Positions 46,168 to 53,775 of a DNA stretch of 64,000 nucleotides are shown one piece after another. Within the stretch, counting starts at the first letter, position 1, and every line of letters starts with the position of its first letter. Below the pieces are notes generated by a model, which was not told where the DNA came from, ran no database searches, and worked only from the letters and a program-made list of their open reading frames with translations. This DNA comes from Duganella sp. BuS-21 (GTDB lineage: Bacteria; Pseudomonadota; Gammaproteobacteria; Burkholderiales; Burkholderiaceae_D): positions 6,324,001 to 6,388,000 of the forward strand of contig CP097466.1 in assembly GCA_041874725.1 (NCBI GenBank). The letters are read 5' to 3'. The position numbers and the translations under genes were made by a program.

Positions 46168-47215
46168 TGTTCTTCCTCGGATTGAGAGTCAGGGTGCGCA
46201 CGGTGTCGCCGGTTTTGCAGTGCAGGAGTTTCTGTTCCGCTTCCGGCAAGGCGACGGCGCCGTTGACCGGCACCGAGTGCGACAAAATCATGCGGAAATC
46301 TTTGAGCGTGGTGTTCGACACCAGCATCGGCTCGGCCGCCGCCGTCTCCGGCGCGCAGGCGGAATCCCAGTCGGTGGTCGGGCCGATGTCGGCCAGCGTG
46401 CTGTCGCGCATGGCGCGCAGTTCGGACACGCGCGCCTGCAGCACCGGGCCGGCGTCGAAGATGTCGACGTAGCCTTCGAAGTACATGCCCTCCTGTTCCA
46501 GCAGGCGGCGCGCCGGCGCGGTGGAGGTGTGCACCTTGCCGATCACCTGCTGCGCATCTTCCGGCAGGTAGGCCACATACAGCGGCTGGCGCGGCATCAG
46601 TTCGGCGATGAAGGACTTCTTGCCGACGGCGGTAAGGTCGTCCACGTGATCGAAATCCATCTTGAAGAAGTGGCGACCCAGGCCTTCGTAGAACGGCGAG
46701 CGGCCGCCCTCCTCCTGGTAGCCGCGCATTTCGGCGATCAGCTTTTCCGTGAATAGGTGTGGGAACTGCGCGATGAACAGGAAGCGGCTCTTCGACAGCA
46801 GCTTGCCGTTATTGCCGGTACGGTAGTCTGGATGCAGGAACAGCGAACACAGTTCGGTGCTGCCGGTCAGGTCATTCGACAAGTACAGCGTGTCCATGCG
46901 GGTGAACACATTCAGCTCGCGGCTGGAATGCACCAGGGTGCCGATGCGGTAGTTGTAGAACGGTTCGGTCAGGCCCACGGAGCCCTTGATGGCGCACACC
47001 CCGGCCAAGCGGCCGCTGTCGGTGTCCTCCATCACGAACATGTAGTCGCGTTGCTCGGGCGGGATGGTTTCGGCAAACGAGGCCACGGCGATGGCCAGGC
47101 GGTCGCCCATCATCTTCATGTCCGGCTTGAGCGTGGTCATGCCGCTGCCCACCTGGGTGGCCATCACGTACAGGGCGTCGATGTCTTCGGCTTGGATTGC
47201 GCGTACTACTAGCAT
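46160..47215 (-). CDS. aruG: Arginine N-succinyltransferase, beta subunit (AruG-like)
   Basis: The 351-residue GNAT-related transferase moves succinyl from succinyl-CoA to the alpha-amino group of arginine, the entry step of AST. Features: MLVVRAIQAEDIDALYVMATQVGSGMTTL, HPDYRTGNNGKLLSKSRFLFIAQF and YFEGYVDIFDAGPVLQARV. It is paralogous to the gene 19 bp upstream. Pseudomonas has the same AruF/AruG pair as alpha and beta subunits, whereas E. coli has one AstA. Of the two, this copy looks closer to canonical AstA. Confidence 0.92.
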   Translation of the reverse strand: MLVVRAIQAEDIDALYVMATQVGSGMTTLKPDMKMMGDRLAIAVASFAETIPPEQRDYMFVMEDTDSGRLAGVCAIKGSVGLTEPFYNYRIGTLVHSSRELNVFTRMDTLYLSNDLTGSTELCSLFLHPDYRTGNNGKLLSKSRFLFIAQFPHLFTEKLIAEMRGYQEEGGRSPFYEGLGRHFFKMDFDHVDDLTAVGKKSFIAELMPRQPLYVAYLPEDAQQVIGKVHTSTAPARRLLEQEGMYFEGYVDIFDAGPVLQARVSELRAMRDSTLADIGPTTDWDSACAPETAAAEPMLVSNTTLKDFRMILSHSVPVNGAVALPEAEQKLLHCKTGDTVRTLTLNPRKNNG

Positions 47216-47234
47216 AGGTGGTCCACTCGTATTT

Positions 47235-48269
47235 TTATATTCTGACGCAGATGACGGTGTCGCCTTCGGCGACGCTCAGCGCTTCCTGTACCTCCGCCGG
47301 CAGCGCCACGCTCAGTTGCGACTCCAGCGACGGGCAATGCGTGATCACGGCGCGGAAGTTGTGCTCCGAACCGGACGACACGGCGTAGCGCAGTTGCGGC
47401 TCGCGGCCACGGTCCGGCGTTTCCACCGAGGTGGCGACGCGGCGTTGCAGCGCGCCGGTGAAGGTGCGTAGCGAATTCTTGTGGGCCTGCAGGATCGGGC
47501 CGCCGTCGAAGATGTCGATGTAGTCGTCGGCTTCGAAGCCTTCGGCCGTCAGCAGGTTGAAGGCCAGTTCGCCCGATGGGTGGATCTGGCCCATGGCCGC
47601 CTGCGCATCGCCCGGCAGCAGCGGCACGTAGACCGGATAGTGCGGCATCAGCTCGACGATCAGCGTGCGGTTGCGGGCGCCGCCGATGACGCGTTCGGCG
47701 TCGAGGAAATCCATCTGGAAGAATTTGCGGCCCAGCGCATCCCAGAACGGCGAACCGCCCTCGCCATCGGTCACGCCGGCCAGCGGCACGAAGAAGCGGT
47801 CGGCGAAACGGTGCGGCGCCAGCACGGCGAACATCAAGCGCGCGCGCGACAGCAGCGCCGCTTCCGGCGTGCCGTGTTCGCGTGCGCCGACGTAGAAGCT
47901 GGAGAGTTGCGAATAGCCGGTGAGCTCGGAGCACAGCGTCAGCGCATGCACGCTGTGGCTGATGTTGAGGTCACGCGAGACCTGCTGGATCACGTCGTTA
48001 CGGAACGAGAAGTAGGTGCCGTTGGAACCGGCGGCGGCAAACATGGCGGCGGTGCCGACGATGGTTTTGTCTTCCGCTTCCAGCACCAGCAGGTAGGCTT
48101 CTTCGCTGGGGATATCGACATGCGCGGCAAAAGACGCGATCGACAGTTCGATCATGGCGAGGATTTTCTCGCGCGTCTTGGGCAAGGTATGCACTCCCGG
48201 CATGGGCACTGCGGCCAGCGCTTCGAGGGCAGCAATATCCGCAAGTTCAACCGGACGGACTACATACAT
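47235..48269 (-). CDS. aruF: Arginine N-succinyltransferase, alpha subunit (AruF-like)
   Basis: The 344-residue paralogue of the downstream subunit shows MYVVRPVELADIAALEALAAV, SVHALTLCSELTGYSQLSSFYV and DDYIDIFDGGPILQAHKNS. AAGGAG lies five bases before the ATG. In Pseudomonas the alpha/beta heteromer also accepts ornithine. It is separated from astC by a 144-bp spacer with two hairpin-forming repeats, which could lower or stabilise downstream expression. Confidence 0.92.
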   Translation of the reverse strand: MYVVRPVELADIAALEALAAVPMPGVHTLPKTREKILAMIELSIASFAAHVDIPSEEAYLLVLEAEDKTIVGTAAMFAAAGSNGTYFSFRNDVIQQVSRDLNISHSVHALTLCSELTGYSQLSSFYVGAREHGTPEAALLSRARLMFAVLAPHRFADRFFVPLAGVTDGEGGSPFWDALGRKFFQMDFLDAERVIGGARNRTLIVELMPHYPVYVPLLPGDAQAAMGQIHPSGELAFNLLTAEGFEADDYIDIFDGGPILQAHKNSLRTFTGALQRRVATSVETPDRGREPQLRYAVSSGSEHNFRAVITHCPSLESQLSVALPAEVQEALSVAEGDTVICVRI

Positions 48270-48297
48270 GGGAACTCCTTAAATATTAGCCGTAAAC

Positions 48298-48374
48298 GTC
48301 GTTCCCGCGTAGGCGGGAACCCATAGAACGCCGGCGGAGCACGCTCAGCATGGATTCCCGCGTGCGCGGGAAGT
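48298..48374. repeat. REP-like inverted repeat element, copy 1
   Basis: The element has outer arms GTCGTTCCCGCG and CGCGGGAA, with an inner hairpin TTCCCGCGTAGGCGGGAA on the left and TTCCCGCGTGCGCGGGAA on the right. A second member is at 61304-61368. It lies between astC and aruF inside the AST operon. Elements of this type are scattered through intergenic regions in many proteobacteria. Confidence 0.8.
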
Positions 48375-48399
48375 CGCGCCGCCCGGTGGGCGGCGCGAC
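48373..48399. repeat. Perfect 12-bp stem hairpin in the astC-aruF spacer
   Basis: Arms GTCGCGCCGCCC and GGGCGGCGCGAC around a three-base loop make a very stable GC hairpin, 15 bp downstream of astC. No U-tract follows, so it is more likely an mRNA-stabilising or attenuating structure than a classical terminator. Confidence 0.8.
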
Positions 48400-48413
48400 G
48401 ACTAGGTTGGAAA

Positions 48414-49658
48414 TTAGGCTGCCTTCAGCAGGCCATCCAGCGACAGGCGCAGGATGCGGTCGGCTTCGGCGATCTGTTCGTCGGTGACGATCAGCGCAGG
48501 CGCCATGCGCACCACGTCCATGCCGGCGATCAGCACCATCATGCCGTTGGCTTCAGCGGCTTTCTGGATATCCTTCGAGCGGCCTTTCCAGGCATCGGTC
48601 ACCACCACGCCCAGCAGCAGGCCGGCGCCGCGCACTTGCGTGAACACTTGCGGATAATCGGCCACGACTTTTTCCAAGGTAGCGCGCAGCTTGCTGCCCG
48701 CTTGTTTCACGCGCGCCAGGAAGGCCGGCTGGTTGATGGTTTCCAGCACGGTCAGCGCCACGGTGGCGGCCATCGGGTTGCCGCCGTAGGTGGTGCCGTG
48801 CGAGCCGACGCCCAGGGTGGCGGCCAGTTCGTGGGTGGTCAGCATCGCAGCGACCGGGAAGCCGTTGCCCAGCGCCTTGGCCGAGGTCAGCACGTCCGGG
48901 ACGATGCCGTAGCTCATGTAGTGGAACAGCTCGCCGGTACGGCCCATGCCCGACTGCACTTCGTCGAAGATCAACAGGGCGCCGGTTTTGGTGCACAGGT
49001 CGCGCAGCTCTTGCAGGAAGGCCTGGTCGCCGGGCACCACGCCGCCTTCGCCTTGCAGCGGTTCAACGATCACGGCGCAGACGTCGTCGCCGATGGCGGC
49101 GCGGGCCGACTCGATGTCGTTGTAGGTGATGTGATCGATCGACGGTGGCAGCGGCTCGAAGCCTTCGGTGTATTTCGACTGGCCGCCGACCGACACGGTG
49201 AACAGGGTGCGGCCGTGGAACGACTGGTAGCACGAAATGATGCGCGACTTGTGCGGGCCGAACTTGGTGTGGGCGTGCTTGCGCGCCAGCTTCAGCGCCG
49301 CTTCATTGGCTTCGGCGCCGGAGTTGCAGAAAAAGGCGCGGTCGGCGAAGGTCGCCTCGGTCAGGGCCAGGCCCAGGCGCAGCACCGGCTCGTTGGTGTA
49401 GCCGTTACCGAGGTGCCACAGGGTGTTGGCCTGGCGGGTCAGCGCTTCGACCACGATAGGGTTGCAATGGCCCAGAGCGGCCACGGCGATGCCGGAGGTG
49501 AAGTCCAGGTAGTGCTTGCCGTTCTGGTCCCACAGGTCCAGACCCGAGCCTCGGACCGGAACCATCGCTGCCGGTGCGTAAGTCGGCACCAGGACTTCGT
49601 CGAAAGTCTGACGAGTCACAGGACGGTTGAGAGCGGTCGTATCTACTTTGGCGTTCAT
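48414..49658 (-). CDS. astC: Acetylornithine/succinylornithine aminotransferase (AstC/AruC)
   Basis: The 414-residue PLP class-III aminotransferase converts succinylornithine and 2-oxoglutarate to succinylglutamate semialdehyde and glutamate; relatives also work in arginine synthesis. Landmarks: FFCNSGAEANEAALKLARKH, LLIFDEVQSGMGRTGEL (PLP Asp) and LTSAKALGNGFPVAAML (Schiff-base Lys). The ATG at 49658 has AGGGA upstream; the longer frame would need TTG. It is the first gene of the AST operon, behind a promoter with an ArgR-like site. Confidence 0.94.
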   Translation of the reverse strand: MNAKVDTTALNRPVTRQTFDEVLVPTYAPAAMVPVRGSGLDLWDQNGKHYLDFTSGIAVAALGHCNPIVVEALTRQANTLWHLGNGYTNEPVLRLGLALTEATFADRAFFCNSGAEANEAALKLARKHAHTKFGPHKSRIISCYQSFHGRTLFTVSVGGQSKYTEGFEPLPPSIDHITYNDIESARAAIGDDVCAVIVEPLQGEGGVVPGDQAFLQELRDLCTKTGALLIFDEVQSGMGRTGELFHYMSYGIVPDVLTSAKALGNGFPVAAMLTTHELAATLGVGSHGTTYGGNPMAATVALTVLETINQPAFLARVKQAGSKLRATLEKVVADYPQVFTQVRGAGLLLGVVVTDAWKGRSKDIQKAAEANGMMVLIAGMDVVRMAPALIVTDEQIAEADRILRLSLDGLLKAA

Positions 49659-49709
49659 GGCATTCCCTATCAATGGTGGGTACGGTGCGGCACAGCGCCG
49701 CGAGGACCC

Positions 49710-49774
49710 ATTATAAAAAGCGGGATGCTAAAGTTCTTTTCAAATGGCGACAAGAATTTTTACTTTTAGCCGCA
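49710..49774 (-). promoter_or_regulatory. astC promoter with ArgR-like half-sites
   Basis: Reading the minus strand, a perfect TATAAT -10 box is at 49715-49710 with no good -35 hexamer, as expected for an activated promoter. Upstream, TGTCGC (49752-49747) followed by eight bases and AA agrees with the half-site consensus I recall for Pseudomonas ArgR. A weaker TGCGGC (49774-49769) starts 22 bp further upstream in the same orientation. The ArgR-type regulator gene is adjacent. Confidence 0.55.
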
Positions 49775-49785
49775 AAGTAAACTTA

Positions 49786-50733
49786 TCAAGGAAGCATGAG
49801 CTTGCGCTGGCGCTCTTCGCGCGGCGTGTTGCCGAACAGGGCGCCGAAGGCGGTGGAGAAGTGGGAGCCGGATGAAAAGCCGCACATCAGGCCGACCTGC
49901 ACGATGGAATGGTTGGTCTCCAGTAACAACTGGCGGGCCCGCTGCAAACGCAGCTCCAGGTAGTAGCGCGATGGCAGACTACCAAGATATTGCTTGAACA
50001 GGCGCTCCAGCTGGCGCCGGGACAGGCCCACCAGGTTGGCGATGTCGTCGGTCGAGAGCGGTTCCTCGATATTGGTTTCCATCAGTGTGACCGCTTCCGA
50101 CAGGCGCGGTTGCAGCGCGCCGAAACGCGCCTGCAGGGCCACGCGCTGACGCTCCTCCGGCCCGCGCACCCGCTCCACGCACAAGCTTTCCTTGATCACG
50201 GCCTGCACGCTGGCGCCGAACAACTGCTCGATCAGCGTCAGCGCGAAGTCGATCGACGCGGCGCCGCCGCAGCAGCTCAGGTGGCGGCCGTCGAGCTCGA
50301 ACAGATGTGGCGTGAGGATGGCGCGCTCGGTGATGTCTTCGGTGTCGGCATACAAGGCCCACGGCAGGGCGATGCGCACGCCGGCCATCAAGCCGACCCG
50401 CGCCAGCCACAGCACGCCGGCGCCGACGCCGCCCCAATAGTCGGCCGAGCGGCAGCGCTCGATCACGGCGCGCGCCTGCTCGGCAGGCAGTGGCGCCTGC
50501 TGCTCGTCGGCCACCAGCAGCGCTACATGGTGATGCCCGCCCGGCTGCGCCAGCACCACCTGCGCCGGCGTCAGGATTTCCAGTTGCAGAACGTCGCGCC
50601 CGAGCACCGAGGCGGCCAGTCGCAGCGGCTGCACCAGGCCGGCCCAGGTGATGGCGTCCGCCTCGCCCGCGTTGACCAGCAACAGCCGCAAGGGCTGTTG
50701 CCGGGCGAGACTGGAAAGGGTATCAAAAGACAT
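49786..50733 (-). CDS. AraC-family regulator of arginine catabolism (ArgR-like)
   Basis: The 315-residue regulator has an N-terminal DJ-1/PfpI (GATase1-like) domain (about 12-190, including GGVGAGVLWLARVGLMAG and HLSCCGGAASIDFALTLIEQLFG) and a C-terminal AraC DNA-binding domain with two helix-turn-helix units (about 215-312; TDDIANLVGLSRRQLERLFKQYLG and SIVQVGLMCGFSSGSHFSTAFGALFG). This is the architecture of P. aeruginosa ArgR, which activates the aru operon and gdhB with arginine. It starts five bases after the DMT exporter stop, with GGAG upstream, and lies directly before the AST operon. Confidence 0.9.
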   Translation of the reverse strand: MSFDTLSSLARQQPLRLLLVNAGEADAITWAGLVQPLRLAASVLGRDVLQLEILTPAQVVLAQPGGHHHVALLVADEQQAPLPAEQARAVIERCRSADYWGGVGAGVLWLARVGLMAGVRIALPWALYADTEDITERAILTPHLFELDGRHLSCCGGAASIDFALTLIEQLFGASVQAVIKESLCVERVRGPEERQRVALQARFGALQPRLSEAVTLMETNIEEPLSTDDIANLVGLSRRQLERLFKQYLGSLPSRYYLELRLQRARQLLLETNHSIVQVGLMCGFSSGSHFSTAFGALFGNTPREERQRKLMLP

Positions 50734-50738
50734 GCAGG

Positions 50739-51680
50739 CTACTCCGGCGCAAGGGCCGTGGCGGGACGCTCGGTACTCCATTGGCTCACTATCATACCGG
50801 AGATCAACAGCACCGCGCCCAGCAAGCCGTTCCATGCGAGGGTCTCACCGAGCCAGAAATACGCGAAGATCGCGGCGCAGCCCGGCTCGAACGCATAAAT
50901 CACCGCCGCCTCGTTGGCGCTGCTGCGGCTCTGGCCCCAGGTTTGCAGCGAGATGATGGCGGCCGTAGCGACCACGCCGAGGTAGACCAGATTGAGGCTG
51001 TAGGTCTGCAACCCCTTGCCGACGTGGGCGATATAGTCCGGCAAATCCTGCGCACGTTCGGCCAAGCCCAGCGGCACTTCGGAAATCAGCAGCCAGATGG
51101 CGGCGCACACGGCCACGGTGACGATCTGCGAGGCCGTCAGCGCCATCAGCTTCTCCACCTTGCGGGTGGTGGTCTCCATCAGCTTGATGTAGACGCCGAA
51201 GAACAGCGCGCACAGCAGCGCCAGCGTGTCGCCGCGGCCCCAACTGAAGCTGCCCTCCCAGCACAACGCGAACAGCCCGGCCACCGACAGCAGCAGCGCG
51301 TAGAGGATACGGCGCTCCAGCTTCGCGCCCAGCGCCACACCGAGCAACGGCGGCACCAGCACGTTGAGGCCGGTGATGAAGGCGTTGCGGTTGGAGCTGG
51401 TCAGCGCCAGCCCTTCGATCTGGAACACGTAGCACAGGAACAACACCACCCCGGCCAACATCCCCCAGCGCAGGTCGCGCCAGCGCACGCCCCACAGGAA
51501 AGGCAGCAGCAGCACGCTGGCCAGCGCGAAGCGGCATAGCACGATCCAGCTGGCCGACAGGTAGCCGGTCATGTCTTTCATCGCAGGGAAGGTGGTGCCC
51601 CAGACCAGGGTGACGAGCAGCAAAGCGGCAATACCGCGCAAGTGAACAGGCATCATTATTCTTTGGGTGAGAGTCTGCAT
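50739..51680 (-). CDS. EamA-type DMT superfamily transporter
   Basis: The 313-residue, ten-span carrier has two EamA repeats (LVTLVWGTTFPAMKDMTGYLSASWIVLCRF; later GVVATAAIISLQTWGQSRSSANEAAVIYAFEPGCAAIFAYF). It is co-transcribed with the ArgR-like regulator, suggesting its substrate is connected with arginine or a pathway intermediate, but this is only context. Starts at 51680 and at 51656 are both possible. It diverges from a MarR gene across 48 bp. Confidence 0.88.
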   Translation of the reverse strand: MQTLTQRIMMPVHLRGIAALLLVTLVWGTTFPAMKDMTGYLSASWIVLCRFALASVLLLPFLWGVRWRDLRWGMLAGVVLFLCYVFQIEGLALTSSNRNAFITGLNVLVPPLLGVALGAKLERRILYALLLSVAGLFALCWEGSFSWGRGDTLALLCALFFGVYIKLMETTTRKVEKLMALTASQIVTVAVCAAIWLLISEVPLGLAERAQDLPDYIAHVGKGLQTYSLNLVYLGVVATAAIISLQTWGQSRSSANEAAVIYAFEPGCAAIFAYFWLGETLAWNGLLGAVLLISGMIVSQWSTERPATALAPE

Positions 51681-51728
51681 AGTGTAACCGCCGGAAAGCC
51701 TGATGCGAAGCGGCTATAATCACGTCTT

Positions 51729-52190
51729 ATGGGTGAACGATTCTTGAAAAGCATCCGGCTATTGGCCGAGTGCATGCAGGGCTATGAACGGCTCTCCGGC
51801 GAGTACGTGCGCCGGAGCGGTTTGACGCACGCCCAGTTCGACATCATCGCCACGCTGGGCAACACGCCCGGCATGTCCTATAAAGAATTGGGCGACAAGA
51901 CGCTGATCACCAAGGGTACGCTGACCGGGGTGATCGAGCGGCTTGAGCACAAGGGGCTGGTGGCGCGTCAGCGCAATGATTGCGACAAGCGTTCCTTCTT
52001 TGTGAAATTGACGGCGGAAGGCGAGCGGACGTTCTGCACCGTGTTCCCGGAAGTCATTTCGCAAAGTGGCAAGGTGTTTGCGGACTATTCCGACGCCGAT
52101 TTTGCGGCGCTGGAAAACACCTTGTCCGAACTGAAAAATGTCATCATGGCCGGCCAAACAGCAAGTCCGTCTACCCCTGACTGCGATTAA
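51729..52190 (+). CDS. MarR family transcriptional regulator
   Basis: This is a 153-residue winged-helix dimer-type regulator: FDIIATLGNTPGMSYKELGDKTLITKGTLTGVIERLEHKGLVARQRNDCDKRSFFVKLTAEGE covers recognition helix and wing. Its divergent position, 48 bp from the DMT transporter and therefore upstream of the exporter/ArgR-like unit, makes that promoter its likely target. Confidence 0.92.
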   Translation: MGERFLKSIRLLAECMQGYERLSGEYVRRSGLTHAQFDIIATLGNTPGMSYKELGDKTLITKGTLTGVIERLEHKGLVARQRNDCDKRSFFVKLTAEGERTFCTVFPEVISQSGKVFADYSDADFAALENTLSELKNVIMAGQTASPSTPDCD

Positions 52191-52208
52191 AAAACCAAGG
52201 AAACAGAT

Positions 52209-52490
52209 TTGAAAACCTCTCTGCTGGAAGGCAAAAAGCCTGCCAAATTCGACAAGCACATCATCGGCAACCTGCTGCTGGACGTCGCTCCCGCTGACGA
52301 AGTACGTCAGGAAACGCTGATCGTCGGCGTCCGCAACGAAGACGGCGAAATCTATCGCCTGATCGGCGCTAGCACCCACAACAGCTTCATGAACGCCGTG
52401 GAAGAACTGTTCGACCTCGGCCTGAGCGACGAGCTGGAAGAGACCGACGACCCGGTCGACGGTTGCGACGCGATCTTCAGCGAGCAGTAA
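52209..52490 (+). CDS. Hypothetical acidic protein (93 aa)
   Basis: I do not recognise the family. The frame starts with TTG behind AAGGA at seven-base spacing, 18 bp after marR. The protein has a positively charged N-terminus and a very acidic C-terminus (LSDELEETDDPVDGCDAIFSEQ), with no membrane segment. It may be co-transcribed with marR. Confidence 0.65.
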   Translation: MKTSLLEGKKPAKFDKHIIGNLLLDVAPADEVRQETLIVGVRNEDGEIYRLIGASTHNSFMNAVEELFDLGLSDELEETDDPVDGCDAIFSEQ

Positions 52491-52577
52491 GCACCCACTT
52501 ACTTGCCGGCGCTGTTGGCTGAATCCGACGCCGCAAAAAGTATTTTCAGAATAAATGCCTCGTGGCAATTTTTTGAG

Positions 52578-52583
52578 TATAAT
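52578..52583 (+). promoter_or_regulatory. Perfect -10 box eight bases before the HDOD start
   Basis: TATAAT ends eight bases before the ATG at 52592. Transcription starting at the usual distance would begin at or within a few bases of the start codon, and no Shine-Dalgarno motif is present, so the mRNA may be leaderless. The -35 region is poor. Confidence 0.5.
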
Positions 52584-52591
52584 TTTTGACA

Positions 52592-53428
52592 ATGGACAGA
52601 CTCGACGCCTTCAAGACCATCGCTGCTCAAGCGAGCCGGGGCGAACTCACGTTCCCGGCCAACGTCAACGCCTCGCTGCGCCTGCAGCAGGCCTTGAACG
52701 ATCCCGACTGTCACGTCGAGGCGGCCGCCCGGCTGATACAGGCGGACCCGTTGCTGGCGGCGCGCAGCGTCGCCATCGCCAACTCGGTCGCCTACAACCG
52801 TTCCGGCACTGAAATCTCCAGCGTGCGCGCGGCCGTGCAGCGGCTCGGCGTGCGCACCTTGCAATCGCTGGTGGCGGCGCTGATCGTGCGCCAGATCGGC
52901 AGCGAGGTCACTGAACCAGCGCTGGCGGCCAAGATCCAGCAGTTGTGGGAGCACACGGCCCATGTGGCTGCGCTGTCGCAGGTGATCGCGCGGCGGGTGA
53001 CCCACGTCGATCCCGACACGGCGCTGTTTGCCGGCATCATGCACGAGGTGGCGGGCTTCTACATGCTGGCCAGCGCCGGCGAATTTCCGGCAGCGATGGA
53101 CGGCGAGCCGGAGGATTGGGTCGAGCACGGCGAGATGGAAATCGGCCGCAGCGTGATGACCCATCTGGGCGTGCCGGAAGCGGTGTTCCGCGCGATTGAA
53201 TCGATGTGGATGGGCTTGCGCGCGCTGCCGCCGGAAACCCTGGGCGACACCCTGCTGCTGGCCAACGATCTGGCGCCGGTGCACTCGCCGCTGCACCAGC
53301 GGCCCGGCGCCACCACGCTGCAGGGCGCGCGCACCATCGACTTCGTGGTCGGCGAAGGCACGCTGCACGCCATCATGACCGAATCGGCGGACGAGGTGCA
53401 GTCGCTGTACGCCGTGCTGATGCTGTAA
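52592..53428 (+). CDS. HDOD domain signalling protein
   Basis: The 278-residue protein is a single HDOD domain (LTFPANVNASLRLQQALNDPDCHVEAAARLIQADPLLAARSVAIANS, SSVRAAVQRLGVRTLQSLVAALIV). The place of the HD metal pair reads GIMHEVAGFYML, so phosphohydrolase activity is unlikely, as is usual for HDOD proteins, which act as scaffolds in signalling and motility control. It has no leader-like ribosome-binding site (see the adjacent -10 box). Confidence 0.9.
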   Translation: MDRLDAFKTIAAQASRGELTFPANVNASLRLQQALNDPDCHVEAAARLIQADPLLAARSVAIANSVAYNRSGTEISSVRAAVQRLGVRTLQSLVAALIVRQIGSEVTEPALAAKIQQLWEHTAHVAALSQVIARRVTHVDPDTALFAGIMHEVAGFYMLASAGEFPAAMDGEPEDWVEHGEMEIGRSVMTHLGVPEAVFRAIESMWMGLRALPPETLGDTLLLANDLAPVHSPLHQRPGATTLQGARTIDFVVGEGTLHAIMTESADEVQSLYAVLML

Positions 53429-53468
53429 ACAAAAGTTTGGCAGCATGGGCTGGACGTTGCTTGCCGCT

Positions 53469-53555
53469 TTAACAGCACGCGGCACCATCCCAACCCGCAC
53501 ACCGCTGCGGCCAGGGTCAGACCCCTCGGGTCCCTTTCGTTCGGGGTGCTGTTAA
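53469..53555. repeat. Inverted-repeat element with TTAACAGCAC ends
   Basis: TTAACAGCAC at 53469-53478 and GTGCTGTTAA at 53546-53555 are perfect inverted ends around 67 bp that contain the small palindrome GGGTCAGACCC. Such GGGTCAGACCC-bearing blocks recur in Oxalobacteraceae genomes as I remember them. It could be a non-autonomous mobile remnant or a terminator-like structure for the HDOD gene. Confidence 0.65.
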
Positions 53556-53588
53556 GGACGACTGCCGAGCGGTGATCCGCCACGACAC

Positions 53589-53614
53589 AAAAAAAAGCCC
53601 GCTGGGCAGCGGGC
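53589..53614 (-). terminator. Rho-independent terminator on the minus strand
   Basis: Read on the minus strand, the stem GCCCGCT/AGCGGGC with a four-base loop is followed by eight U. It ends transcription from eutBC-WYL, or of a separate RNA starting after 53776. Confidence 0.9.
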
Positions 53615-53775
53615 AAAGTCCAAAACTAGGGATCTCCTCCAGAGGAGACATTTGCAGAATACCCGGTCACCTCATTCCGCTCTGTGCGCCAGTTCACATA
53701 AGCTACGTTTTTCCCTTACCAGGCCAGACTCCACGTTGACGGTTTTATCGTCGGCCCTTGCTGCGACAGTTCGCG

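Larger units (their letters stand above)
53429..53775. other. 347-bp stretch without a protein gene
   Basis: The left part carries an inverted-repeat element (53469-53555); the right part carries a minus-strand terminator (53589-53614) preceded by about 160 bp of unassigned sequence that could be the 3' UTR of the WYL gene or a small RNA. That part includes TCTCCTCTGGAGGAGA (read on the minus strand, 53635-53650 region), a short hairpin pairing an SD-like GGAGG with an anti-SD-like CCTC. No convincing ORF is seen on either strand. Confidence 0.6.
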
